DNA of 64,000 nucleotides, taken from NCBI GenBank assembly GCA_035356615.1, contig DAOQSN010000009.1, forward strand, positions 69,989 to 133,988. Direction: 5' to 3'. Below, piece after piece: positions 32,135 to 40,877 of this stretch (the stretch's first letter is position 1; every line of letters starts with the position of its first letter). Source of the stretch: JAKQDH01 sp029558835. GTDB lineage: Bacteria > Planctomycetota > Phycisphaerae > UBA1845. The position numbers were made by a program, and so were the translations under genes. Below the pieces are notes generated by a model. It saw only the letters and a list, made by a program, of their open reading frames with translations, had not been told where the DNA came from and did no database searches.

Positions 32135-33730
32135 TCAGGGCTGCCCAGCGGTTGAAGTCGCCACGGTGCGTGCCGTGATCGCCACTGGCGTGGGGGGCGG
32201 GTCGGTCAGGGCGGGTGCAGCCAGGCGCAGAGTTGGCGGGTGCACGTGTGCCGAGGCCCGCCGGGCTTCGTGGGTGAGAGCCCCCGGCCAGACGAACACC
32301 AGCAGCAGCGGCAACGCGCAGGCCAGGAGCCCCAGGCGGATCGGTCCGCCCTGTGCCGGCAGGCAGCGACAGCCTTCGTTCTTCATGTACACGGCGGTAA
32401 CGATGCGCAGGTAATACGCGGCTGCGATGGCGGCGTTGGCCACGCCGATCACCGCGAGGACGATCAGGGCGAGACGGTGAGGATGGGCACTGCCGGCGGA
32501 GAAGGCGCTGCCGAAGACAAACACCTTGGCCAGCATGCCGGCCGTGGGCGGGAAGCCCATCAGGCTGAAGACGAAGACGCCCAGCGTCAGGCTCTCGGCC
32601 GGGGCCCGGCGCGCCAGGCCGGCCAGTTCGTCCAGGGTCTCGGGCTCGCGCTCGTCGATGCGGAAGGCGCCGATGAGCGCGAAGGCGCCGAGGTTCATCA
32701 AGCCGTACACCGGCAGGTAGAAGAGCACGGCGGCCACGCCGTCGCGCAGGGGCCCCTCCCCGGTTGCGGGTCCGACGAGCAGGGCGATCAGTATGTAGCC
32801 GGTGTGGGCGATGCTCGAGTAGGCGAGCATGCGTTTCACGTTGGTCTGCAACAGGGCGACGACGTTGCCCACGGTCATGGTGGCGGCGGCCACGATCCAC
32901 AGCAGCCAGAAGAGGTGCTGGGGCAGGTCCCACGCGCACGCGTCGAAAAGCCGCAGGAGGGCGACGAAGCCGGCCGCCTTCGGCGCGAAGCCGAGGAGGC
33001 CGGTGACGGGGGCGGCCGCGCCTTCGTACACGTCCGGGGCATAGACGTGAAACGGCACGGCCGCCATCTTGAACGCCACGCCGGCGAAGACGAGCAGCAG
33101 GCCGATGAGCGCATAGGTTTCCAGCGCGCTGCCGCCGCCCAGCGTGGAGACGACTCCGGCATCGGTAACGCGGTGCAGGGCCGTAGTGCCCATGACGCCG
33201 TAGAGGAAGCTGAGGCCGTAGGCGAGCAGGGCCGTGGCGAGCGCGCCGAGGAAGAAGTACTTGACGGCCGCCTCGCCCGCCCGGTGGCTGGAGCGCGAGA
33301 GGGCGATCAGGACATAGGTGGGCACGGAGACCAGTTCCAGAGCGAAGAGCAGCACGAGCAGGTCGTCGGCCGATGCGGTGAGCAATACCCCCAGCAGGGA
33401 GAAGAGGATCATACTTAAGTACTCACCGCGCTCGTCTTCCACGGCCTGGTGCCAGTTAACCAGGACCAGCACGGCTCCCACGGCGAGGCCGATGAGGCGA
33501 ATGTAGAAGGTCAGCCCGCCGAGCCACAGACCGGGGACGAGTCGGGGTTCCTCGGGAACCCCCGTCAGGAAGGCGACGCCGAGCGCGACCGACAGCGTGA
33601 CGAACGCAGCGAGCGGGGCGGCCGGCGGCTGCCGGCGCAGGTCCCGCCTGCCCAGCAGCAGCACGAGGCATGCCCCGAACAGCACGATCAGCTCGGGAGC
33701 CAGCGCCAGAATGTATGCCTTAAGGGACAT
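32135..33730 (-). CDS. nuoN: NADH-quinone oxidoreductase subunit N
   Basis: 531 aa, at the long end for NuoN (about 480 usual). It is an antiporter-like proton-pumping subunit of the complex I membrane arm with about 14 helices. The discontinuous-helix and key Lys region is in LLQTNVKRMLAYSSIAHTGY; KMAAVPFHVYAPDVYEGA and ALSRSSHRAGEAAVKYFFLGA are typical. Its ATG lies 11 nt inside the end of nuoM. It is the last gene of the operon; the C-terminal about 40 residues (THEARRASAHVHPP ...) are a non-membrane tail. Confidence 0.95.
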   Translation of the reverse strand: MSLKAYILALAPELIVLFGACLVLLLGRRDLRRQPPAAPLAAFVTLSVALGVAFLTGVPEEPRLVPGLWLGGLTFYIRLIGLAVGAVLVLVNWHQAVEDERGEYLSMILFSLLGVLLTASADDLLVLLFALELVSVPTYVLIALSRSSHRAGEAAVKYFFLGALATALLAYGLSFLYGVMGTTALHRVTDAGVVSTLGGGSALETYALIGLLLVFAGVAFKMAAVPFHVYAPDVYEGAAAPVTGLLGFAPKAAGFVALLRLFDACAWDLPQHLFWLLWIVAAATMTVGNVVALLQTNVKRMLAYSSIAHTGYILIALLVGPATGEGPLRDGVAAVLFYLPVYGLMNLGAFALIGAFRIDEREPETLDELAGLARRAPAESLTLGVFVFSLMGFPPTAGMLAKVFVFGSAFSAGSAHPHRLALIVLAVIGVANAAIAAAYYLRIVTAVYMKNEGCRCLPAQGGPIRLGLLACALPLLLVFVWPGALTHEARRASAHVHPPTLRLAAPALTDPPPTPVAITARTVATSTAGQP

Positions 33731-35456
33731 GCGCGCTGCCTCCCGTCATGACGAGACTCTCGCCGGCCGCGATCCCTGCCGCCGGCGGTGGGGTAGACCG
33801 CGGGTGTGGGGGAAACATGGTGGCCACGGAGGTTGCATCCGGCAGGTGGCAGGCCTCGGGACGTTGGGCCTGGCGCAGCTCGATGCCCGCGATGTTCTGG
33901 ACGATGGCGGGTTCGACGGCGTTGAGCACCGGCCTGGGGTAGACGCCGAGCCAGAGGCACGCCAGGGCGATCGGCGCCAGCACGGCGATTTCGCGGCGGG
34001 TGAGGTCGGTGGTCAGACCGGCGGAGGTGTCGGGCGTGTCGGGCGGCTCGCGCAAGGGCCCGAACAGCACGCGCTGGCACATCCAGAGCATGTACACCGC
34101 CCCGAGAATGATGCCCAAGGCGGCGGGGATGACCCAGCCGTAGCCCAAGGGCCCGGCGGGCAGCCCGTCGATTGTCGTGGCGGAGGTGGCCGTACCCAGC
34201 AACACCAGGAACTCGCCGACGAAACCGTTAAGACCGGGCAAGCCGATGCTGCTCAAGGTGAAGAACACGAGGAAGAACGCCAGCCACGGCATCCGTCGCG
34301 CGAGGCCGCCCAGCCGGTGCACGTCCCGGGTGTGGTACCGTTCATACATACAGCCGACGACGAGGAACAGCGCCCCCGTGCTGAGGCCGTGGTTGATCAT
34401 GTACAGTACCGCGCCGCTGATGCCGGCCACTTTCAGGCTGAACAGGCCCAGCATGCAGAAGCCCAGGTGCGACACGGAGGAGTACGCGACGAGTTTCTTG
34501 ACATCGTCCTGGACCCAGGCGGCCAGGGCAGCGTAGATGATGCCGATGATGGACAGTACCGCGACGACCGGGGCGAGCTCGAAGCTGGCGTCGGGCAGGA
34601 TCGGAATGCTGAGGCGGCAGAAGCCGTAGGTGCCCAGCTTCAGCAGCACGCCCGCCAGGACGACGCTGCCGGCCGTCGGGGCCTCGGTATGGGCGAGCGG
34701 CAACCACGTGTGCACGGGGAAAAGCGGGACCTTGATGGCGAAGCCGGCGGCGAAGGCGAGGAACAGCCAGCGTTGCACGGTGAGCGGCAGGGCGCCGTTG
34801 CGGCCTAAGTCGGTGAGGGCGGCCAGGTTCAGCGTCAGCGTGCCGGTGGTCTTCCACGCGAACCAGGCGAGGTACAGCACGCCCGCGAAGAGGAACACGC
34901 TGCCGGCGACGGTGAAGATGAAGAACTTGTTGGCCGCTGCACGCTTGCGCGGGCCGCCCCAGATGCCGATCAGGAAATACAGCGGCACCAGCGTGAACTC
35001 GAAGAAGACGTAAAACAGCAGCAGGTCCGTGGCGCAGAAGGCACCCGCCATCGCCACCTGCAGGAGCAACAGCAGGAAATAATACTCACGTTCGCGCACG
35101 CGGATGCCGCTGAAGCTGCCCCACACAACCAGCGGCATCAGGAACGACGTAAGTGTCAATAGCGCGAGGCTGATGCCGTCGACGCCGAGGCGATAGCCGA
35201 CGTCGATGCGCTCGGGCCCGGCCGCGGTCAGCCAGGGCACGTGGCAGGTGAGGCGATAGCCGTTCTCGGTGGTGACGCCGGCCGCCTGCTGGCGGGCGAA
35301 GGCGAACACCGCCGCCAGCGTCAAGAGCAGCGTCGCCAGCGTGGAGAGCAGAGCGCCACGGCGCAGGGCGTGCTCGTAGCCGCGCGGCGGCAGCCACAGC
35401 AGCAGGGCCCCCACCAGGGGGGAGAAGATCACCAGGGTGAGAATCCACTCAGTCAC
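33720..35456 (-). CDS. nuoM: NADH-quinone oxidoreductase subunit M
   Basis: 578 aa; usual length about 500, with the excess in an extended C-terminal Thr/Ala/Pro-rich tail after residue about 520 (RQAQRPEACHLPDA ...). It is an antiporter-like proton pump of complex I. Motifs: DLLLFYVFFEFTLVPLYFL (the key Glu), KVPLFPVHTWLPLAHTEAP, DDVKKLVAYSSVSHLGFCML and LYMINHGLSTGALFLVVG. The start is 12 nt after the nuoL stop. Confidence 0.95.
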   Translation of the reverse strand: MTEWILTLVIFSPLVGALLLWLPPRGYEHALRRGALLSTLATLLLTLAAVFAFARQQAAGVTTENGYRLTCHVPWLTAAGPERIDVGYRLGVDGISLALLTLTSFLMPLVVWGSFSGIRVREREYYFLLLLLQVAMAGAFCATDLLLFYVFFEFTLVPLYFLIGIWGGPRKRAAANKFFIFTVAGSVFLFAGVLYLAWFAWKTTGTLTLNLAALTDLGRNGALPLTVQRWLFLAFAAGFAIKVPLFPVHTWLPLAHTEAPTAGSVVLAGVLLKLGTYGFCRLSIPILPDASFELAPVVAVLSIIGIIYAALAAWVQDDVKKLVAYSSVSHLGFCMLGLFSLKVAGISGAVLYMINHGLSTGALFLVVGCMYERYHTRDVHRLGGLARRMPWLAFFLVFFTLSSIGLPGLNGFVGEFLVLLGTATSATTIDGLPAGPLGYGWVIPAALGIILGAVYMLWMCQRVLFGPLREPPDTPDTSAGLTTDLTRREIAVLAPIALACLWLGVYPRPVLNAVEPAIVQNIAGIELRQAQRPEACHLPDATSVATMFPPHPRSTPPPAAGIAAGESLVMTGGSAHVP

Positions 35457-35468
35457 CGGGACCCGCCC

Positions 35469-37433
35469 CTATAACGCGAGGACCAGCAACACCATGATCG
35501 TAAGACCGACCACCATGGTCACCGCGTAACTCTGCAATACGCCGCCGTGCAGGGCGCGAAAGGTGAACGCCAACCCGCGCGGCACGGCAGTAATCAGCCA
35601 GAGCAAGCCGTCCACCACGCTGTCGTCGGTGTCAACGCAGAAGCGACCGATCCGGCGCAGCGGTCGGACGATCACCGCGCCGTACAGTTCGTCCACGTAG
35701 TACTTGTGCCAGAGCGTCTGGTGCGCCCCGACGAAGACGGCCTTCAACGTGGCCGGCAGCCACGGTTGCGCGACGTAAGCGAACCAGGCGGCCGCGATGC
35801 CCAGCAGGGCCAGGGCGCCCGAGACGATCAACAGTCCGTACTGCGCCCACAGCCCGCCGTGGGCGACGGCAAACTGGCCGTGCGCGTGGGCGGCGAACGT
35901 GGACGCGAACACCGGGTGCAGGAATCGGTGAAACGGCTGGTCGAAGGCATGCACGCCGACGTAACCGGCCGCCACCGCCCCAGCGGCCAGCACGCCCATC
36001 GGTAGCAGCATCCAGTGCCCGGATTCATGGGGATGGACGCCTTCGGGCACCCGCGGCGGACCGAAGAAGGCGAGGAACACCATGCGCCCGCTGTAGAACG
36101 CCGTCAGCACGGCCGTCACCAGCCCGAGCAGCCCCAGCAGCCAATGCTGCTCGAAGGCGTGATGGATGATCTCGTCCTTGCTGAAGAAGCCGCTGAGCAA
36201 CGGCACGCCCGCCAGGGCCGCGGCGCCGACGACGAACAGGATGAACGTCCATGGCAGTAGCCGCCGCAGGCCGCCGAACTGGCGGACGTCAATAATGCCG
36301 CCCAGGGCGTGCATGACGCTGCCGGCCGCCAGGAACAGCAGGGCCTTGAAGAACGCGTGCGTGTACAGATGGAAGATCGCGGTGTCGGCCGCGAAGACGC
36401 CGAGCCCCAGGAACATGTAACCAAGCTGGCTGATCGTCGAGTAGGCAAGGATGCGTTTCAGGTCGGTCTGCGTCAGGGCGATCGTGGCGGCGAACAGGGC
36501 GGTGGCGGCGCCGAGGACGGCCACGATCGTCATCGCCAGCGGGGAGGCCGTGAAGATCGCGCCGCAGCGGGCGACCATGTACACGCCGGCGGTGACCATG
36601 GTGGCCGCGTGAATCAGCGCGGAGACCGGCGAGGGGCCTTCCATCGCATCGGGCAGCCAGACGTGCAGCGGCAACTGGGCGCTCTTGCCGCACGCGCCGC
36701 ACAACAACAGCAGGGCAATGGCCGTTACCCGCGCGGTCGGCAGCGGGTCGCCCGCCCCGGTGACGCCGGCGGCCACCATGTCGAATACGGACCCGTATTG
36801 CAGCGTGCCGAAAGTAAGGTAGATGAGCAGGACGCCCAGTCCGAAGCCGAAGTCGCCGACGCGGTTGACTAAGAACGCCTTCTTAGCGGCGGCCGCGGCG
36901 GCCGGGCGCTGGTAGTAGAAACCGATCAGCAGGTAGCTGCACAGGCCGACCGCCTCCCAGCCCAGGTAGAGGAGCAGGAAGTTCCCGGAAAGCACCAGCG
37001 CGCACATCGAAAAGACGAACAGGCCCAGAAACGCGAAGAACCGCTCGTAGCCGCGCTGCGGGTGATGGTGCTCGCGCATGTAGTCGCGCGAGTAGATGAC
37101 GACCAGCAGGGAGATGCCCGTCACCGTGACAAGCATGATGGCCGTCAGCGGGTCGATGAGCACCTCGACCGCAAACCAGGTGCCGGCACCGGTGGCGATC
37201 CACTGGTACAGAGCCAGCGCGGCCGTCGTCGGCCCGGTTTCCGTGCCGTGCAGAGTGAACAGCACGACGAACGCGCCCGCGACCGCCCCGGCGACGCCCA
37301 GGATGACGATCCAGTGGGTCGCTCCGCGCAGGAGGGGCCTGCCCAGTGCCCCGGCCAGTACGGCGCCCGCGAGGGGTGCCAGGAGGATCACCAGGCTGCA
37401 AGTTCTCAGGATGTCCAGCGTGTGCTCGTTCAC
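35469..37433 (-). CDS. nuoL: NADH-quinone oxidoreductase subunit L
   Basis: 654 aa, normal. It is the distal proton-pumping subunit with the long lateral helix. Typical segments: MREHHHPQRGYERFFAFLGL, LYLGWEAVGLCSYLLIGFYY (the key Glu), KSAQLPLHVWLPDAMEGPSP, TQTDLKRILAYSTISQLGYM and FHLYTHAFFKALLFLAAGSV. The C-terminal third contains the region VDELYGAVIVRPLR that leads into the last helix. A palindromic element fills the gap to nuoK upstream. Confidence 0.96.
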   Translation of the reverse strand: MNEHTLDILRTCSLVILLAPLAGAVLAGALGRPLLRGATHWIVILGVAGAVAGAFVVLFTLHGTETGPTTAALALYQWIATGAGTWFAVEVLIDPLTAIMLVTVTGISLLVVIYSRDYMREHHHPQRGYERFFAFLGLFVFSMCALVLSGNFLLLYLGWEAVGLCSYLLIGFYYQRPAAAAAAKKAFLVNRVGDFGFGLGVLLIYLTFGTLQYGSVFDMVAAGVTGAGDPLPTARVTAIALLLLCGACGKSAQLPLHVWLPDAMEGPSPVSALIHAATMVTAGVYMVARCGAIFTASPLAMTIVAVLGAATALFAATIALTQTDLKRILAYSTISQLGYMFLGLGVFAADTAIFHLYTHAFFKALLFLAAGSVMHALGGIIDVRQFGGLRRLLPWTFILFVVGAAALAGVPLLSGFFSKDEIIHHAFEQHWLLGLLGLVTAVLTAFYSGRMVFLAFFGPPRVPEGVHPHESGHWMLLPMGVLAAGAVAAGYVGVHAFDQPFHRFLHPVFASTFAAHAHGQFAVAHGGLWAQYGLLIVSGALALLGIAAAWFAYVAQPWLPATLKAVFVGAHQTLWHKYYVDELYGAVIVRPLRRIGRFCVDTDDSVVDGLLWLITAVPRGLAFTFRALHGGVLQSYAVTMVVGLTIMVLLVLAL

Positions 37434-37481
37434 AAGTTACCTGAGTAGCTCGCCTCCACCGCTAAACCGAACGACGGAGCC

Positions 37482-37580
37482 GGGCGGCATGGTCAGGCGT
37501 AGCGCCGCCATGCTTCCCCACTTGCCAGGCGTCACCATCGGCGCCGGCATGCCGGCGCCTTCGGCTTGGGCATGGCACCC
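37482..37580. repeat. Palindromic GGGTGGCATG element, copy C, inside the nuo operon
   Basis: Starts GGGCGGCATGGTCAGGCG and ends GGCTTGGGCATGGCACCC (99 bp). It lies in the 202-bp nuoK-nuoL gap, so the operon transcript would carry it as a large hairpin. Confidence 0.8.
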
Positions 37581-37635
37581 GCCGGCTGTGCCACCCGCCA
37601 GCTATGCCACCGGCCCGTGCCGCCGCGTCGGCCGC

Positions 37636-37938
37636 TCAGCCGCGCATGGCGGACCAGACCTCGGCATCCAGCGTTGCCTTGGCACGATACAACAACATCA
37701 ACAATCCCAGGGCCAGCCCGGCCTCCACGGCCGCGATCGCCAGCAGAAACAAGCCAAACGCCTGACCCTCCAGGTTCGCGTGCATGCCGCCCAGTGCCAC
37801 GACGTTCAGCAGGACGCCCTGGAACATGACCTCGGTACAAAGGAACATCACGATGAGGTTCCGGCGGGTGACGAAGCCCACCAGCCCCAAGGCGAACAAA
37901 AGCGCGCCGACGATCACATATCCCGTGGTACCGTCCAT
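37636..37938 (-). CDS. nuoK: NADH-quinone oxidoreductase subunit K
   Basis: 100 aa, exactly the family size. Three helices: YVIVGALLFALGLVGFVTR, LIVMFLCTEVMFQGVLLNVVAL with the membrane-embedded Glu of the proton path, and LFLLAIAAVEAGLALGLLMLL with a second conserved Glu. TGATG overlap with nuoJ couples translation. Confidence 0.96.
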   Translation of the reverse strand: MDGTTGYVIVGALLFALGLVGFVTRRNLIVMFLCTEVMFQGVLLNVVALGGMHANLEGQAFGLFLLAIAAVEAGLALGLLMLLYRAKATLDAEVWSAMRG

Positions 37939-38723
37939 CAGAACGGTTTCACCTCTTTGCCGATCTTGCCGACCACCCAGGTGGGCGGCGGCTGATCCAC
38001 GGGCACGCGTTTGCCGGAGAGGGCCACCGCGCCAATGATGGCCACCAGCAGCAACACGCCCGTCATCTCCAGGACAACGACGTACTTGGTCATAACAAGC
38101 TGACCTACGGTCAGCGTATTCCCAGGAAGCTGTGCCGGTCCTGCAGGCAGTCCCTGCGGGCTGATGCTGAGGACCGCCCCGGTGAACGGTGAGGCGGCCG
38201 AGGGACGCGGCAGCGGCAGGCGGTCAACCTGCCCCGCCATGGCCGCCATCAGCACGAAACCGGCGAGTACGCCGAGCAGCGGCTCCCTTGCCCGGGTGTC
38301 GTATACCGCGTCCCCGCGCTGCTGGGCCAGCATGATGACGAATACATACGTTACCAGGATCGCCCCGGCGTAAATGATGATGAGCGCGATGGCCAGGAAC
38401 TCCGCTCGTTGCAGCACGAGCAGGGCGGCGACGGCCACCACCACGAGCACGAAATACAGGGCGCAGTGGACCGGCCGGGGGTGCGTGACGACGCGCACGG
38501 CCGCCGCCAGGGCGACGGTGGCGAACACGTAGAAGTAACCGGCCGTGGGCCCCGGCCCGAGCATCCGCACCGCCAGTACGACGAGCAGCGCCGCCAGCGC
38601 CGCCAGCGCCAGGAGCGTGCCGGCCGCCCGCGCCGAGCGCTGGGCCCGGGGCAGCAGCAGGTACACGCCGACGCCGCCGACGGCGAAGACCAGGTACAGA
38701 AGATAGCTCGTCGATACCGTCAC
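37938..38723 (-). CDS. nuoJ: NADH-quinone oxidoreductase subunit J
   Basis: 261 aa, longer than the about 170-200 common in Proteobacteria because of a loop and tail around residues 165-215 (VDRLPLPRPSAASPF ... GPAQLPGNTLTVGQL). Five helices; IYAGAILVTYVFVIMLAQQ and EFLAIALIIIYAGAI mark the pi-bulge helix 3. The start is a GTG overlapping the nuoI stop as GTGA. Confidence 0.92.
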   Translation of the reverse strand: MTVSTSYLLYLVFAVGGVGVYLLLPRAQRSARAAGTLLALAALAALLVVLAVRMLGPGPTAGYFYVFATVALAAAVRVVTHPRPVHCALYFVLVVVAVAALLVLQRAEFLAIALIIIYAGAILVTYVFVIMLAQQRGDAVYDTRAREPLLGVLAGFVLMAAMAGQVDRLPLPRPSAASPFTGAVLSISPQGLPAGPAQLPGNTLTVGQLVMTKYVVVLEMTGVLLLVAIIGAVALSGKRVPVDQPPPTWVVGKIGKEVKPF

Positions 38724-39301
38724 GTTGCCTCATCCGCCGGCGGCCGGGGTACGGACTGACCGCGATGGCCCGTGCCGGGGTAGCCGGTGATCCTGGGGTT
38801 CTTGCGCGGCTTGAGGCCGCAGGTGCGGTCGTAGACCGCCAGCAGTTCCTCCTTGTCGAGGACCATCTGCTCGCGCGTCGTGCCGACAAAGTCGTACTCA
38901 GGCGTCAACTCGATGGCATCGACGGGGCAGGCCTCCTCGCACATGCCGCAGTAGATGCAGCGCAGCTCGTCGATGTCGAACTGGACCGGGTATTTCTCCC
39001 GATCCGGCCAGGGCGCGTCGCCGGCCACGATGTGGATGCAGTGGGCCGGGCAGGCCGTCGAGCACATGAAACACGCCACGCACGCCACCCTGCCCTGCTC
39101 GTCCCGATTGAGCCGGTGCAGCCCGCGATGGTTGTCCACGCGCAGGGCGCGCTTCTCCTCCGGGTACTTGACGGTGACGGGTCGGCGGAAGAGGTGGGTC
39201 AGCGTGGTCTTCATGCCGTCGAGCACCTGGGGCAAATACAGGCGCTCGGCCGCGGTGAGCCGCGGGGCTGCGATTCGGATGATGTCCTCGTCACGGATCA
39301 T
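38720..39301 (-). CDS. nuoI: NADH-quinone oxidoreductase subunit I (2x[4Fe-4S])
   Basis: 193 aa. Two ferredoxin motifs, CVACFMCSTACPAHC and CIYCGMCEEACPVDA, bind clusters N6a and N6b that pass electrons toward the quinone site. The N-terminus is amphipathic (LPQVLDGMKTTLTHLFRRP) for membrane contact. EYDFVGTTREQMVLDKEELL is the typical C-terminal region, followed by an extra Pro-rich tail. The gene starts 22 nt after nuoH. Confidence 0.96.
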   Translation of the reverse strand: MIRDEDIIRIAAPRLTAAERLYLPQVLDGMKTTLTHLFRRPVTVKYPEEKRALRVDNHRGLHRLNRDEQGRVACVACFMCSTACPAHCIHIVAGDAPWPDREKYPVQFDIDELRCIYCGMCEEACPVDAIELTPEYDFVGTTREQMVLDKEELLAVYDRTCGLKPRKNPRITGYPGTGHRGQSVPRPPADEAT

Positions 39302-39323
39302 GTCGCGTAATCGCCTCGTGGGG

Positions 39324-40535
39324 TCATCCCGCTCCCCCGGTCCCCGCGCCCACCGGGGGCAGGTTGTCCTGCCGACCGGTAACGGGCGTTCGCGCCCGGG
39401 CGACCCACGCCAACGCGGCCGCCAGGATCAACACGTTGCCCCATAGCGTCCACAGCGGCGAACGCTGGACGCCGAAATACAGCAGCCCCGTCGTCCACGC
39501 CACCAGCGCGAGGGTGATCGGGATGAGCCCCTGCCACGCCACGCGCAGAAGCTGGTCGAAGCGGAACCGCGGCAGCGTCCAGCGGATCCACATCATCACG
39601 AAGATGAAGAAGCACACCTTCGCGCACAGCACGACGATCTTGCAGAGGGCCGCCCCCCAGCTTACGGCGTCCGGCTGCGTCCACGCCAGCCAGGGCAGGT
39701 GCCAGCCGCCCAGAAACAGCACGCTGATGAGCGCGCCGGACGTAATCATGTGCGCGTATTCGCCGAGGAAGAACATGCCGAACTTCAGGGCCCCATACTC
39801 GGTATGGAACCCGCCGACCAGCTCCTGCTCCGCCTCGGGCAGGTCGAACGGCGCCCGGTTGCACTCGGCCAGCATGCAGATGAACAGCAGCACGAACGCC
39901 AACGGGTGCAGGAAGACGTTCCACTGTGGGATGAAGCCCAGCCAGTAACCGGTCTGGGCGGCCGTGATCTGCTCCAGACGCAGCGTGCCCATCGTCAGGA
40001 CGACCACCAGGATGCACAGCCCGAGGGGAATCTCGTAGCTGAGCATCTGGGCGCACGCGCGCATGCCGCCGAAGAACGAGTACTTGTTGCGGCTTGCCCA
40101 ACCCCCCAGCACGACGCCGTACACGCTCAAGGCGGCTACCCCGAGGATGTAGAGCAGCCCGATGTCCGGGTTGGCCACCTGCACCTCGACGAGGTTCCCG
40201 CCGCCGACGTCCAGTTGCCCGCCCCAGGGAATGGCCGCGAACAGCACCAGCGGCACGACGAAGCTGATGGTCGGGGCGAGCACGAAGAGCAGCTTGTCCA
40301 CGTGGGCAGGGAAGCTGTCTTCCTTCCATACGAACTTCAGGCCGTCGGCAATGGGTTGGAAGAGGCCCCACGGTCCCACGCGACTGGGCCCCATGCGGTC
40401 CTGTATCCAGGCGGCCACCTTGCGCTCGAAGTAGATGCAGTACGCCGTCGCCCCGAGGATCAGCGCGAGCGCGACAACCGCCAGCGCCACGCTGACGAAG
40501 AGCTGCGTCTGAAAGATGGCCGCGACCACCGGCAT
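39324..40535 (-). CDS. nuoH: NADH-quinone oxidoreductase subunit H
   Basis: 403 aa from the ATG at 40535; a GTG at 40556 (with AAGAGA upstream) would add 7 residues, and neither has a strong ribosome-binding site. It forms the quinone cavity. Signatures: YCIYFERKVAAWIQDRMGPS, RVGPWGLFQPIADGLKF, and ECNRAPFDLPEAEQELVGGF with its acidic residues. About eight helices. A Gly-rich tail (VGAGTGGAG) ends the protein. A palindromic element lies in the 342-bp gap upstream. Confidence 0.93.
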   Translation of the reverse strand: MPVVAAIFQTQLFVSVALAVVALALILGATAYCIYFERKVAAWIQDRMGPSRVGPWGLFQPIADGLKFVWKEDSFPAHVDKLLFVLAPTISFVVPLVLFAAIPWGGQLDVGGGNLVEVQVANPDIGLLYILGVAALSVYGVVLGGWASRNKYSFFGGMRACAQMLSYEIPLGLCILVVVLTMGTLRLEQITAAQTGYWLGFIPQWNVFLHPLAFVLLFICMLAECNRAPFDLPEAEQELVGGFHTEYGALKFGMFFLGEYAHMITSGALISVLFLGGWHLPWLAWTQPDAVSWGAALCKIVVLCAKVCFFIFVMMWIRWTLPRFRFDQLLRVAWQGLIPITLALVAWTTGLLYFGVQRSPLWTLWGNVLILAAALAWVARARTPVTGRQDNLPPVGAGTGGAG

Positions 40536-40701
40536 GGCTGTTACCGAATACTCCACACGTCTCTTACCGACATCTGCCTCCCGTGCGCGTCGGCCGGACG
40601 CCGGGGAGCGCTACCATAGCGGCATTCGTTGCCGGTTTCCACCGCGGGGGCGCGGAGCACGAGGTCACCCGATCCACGCGTGCCCGGAGGGCAGTGGAGC
40701 C

Positions 40702-40799
40702 GGGTGGCATGCCCAAACCGAAGGCGCCGGCATGCTGTTCGGGGAATCAGACACTCCCTGCGCGACGGCATGGCGGCGCTGCGCTTGGCCATGCCACCC
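40702..40799. repeat. Palindromic GGGTGGCATG element, copy D, inside the nuo operon
   Basis: Starts GGGTGGCATGCCCAAACCG and ends GCTTGGCCATGCCACCC (98 bp), in the nuoG-nuoH gap. Its arms are the best preserved of the family. Confidence 0.87.
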
Positions 40800-40877
40800 C
40801 CTTCCGGCCGTCATGGCGCTCACAAGGCGCCCGTCTCGGACCAGCGTCGCCTGTTCCTGCATTCAGCGCAGACGCGG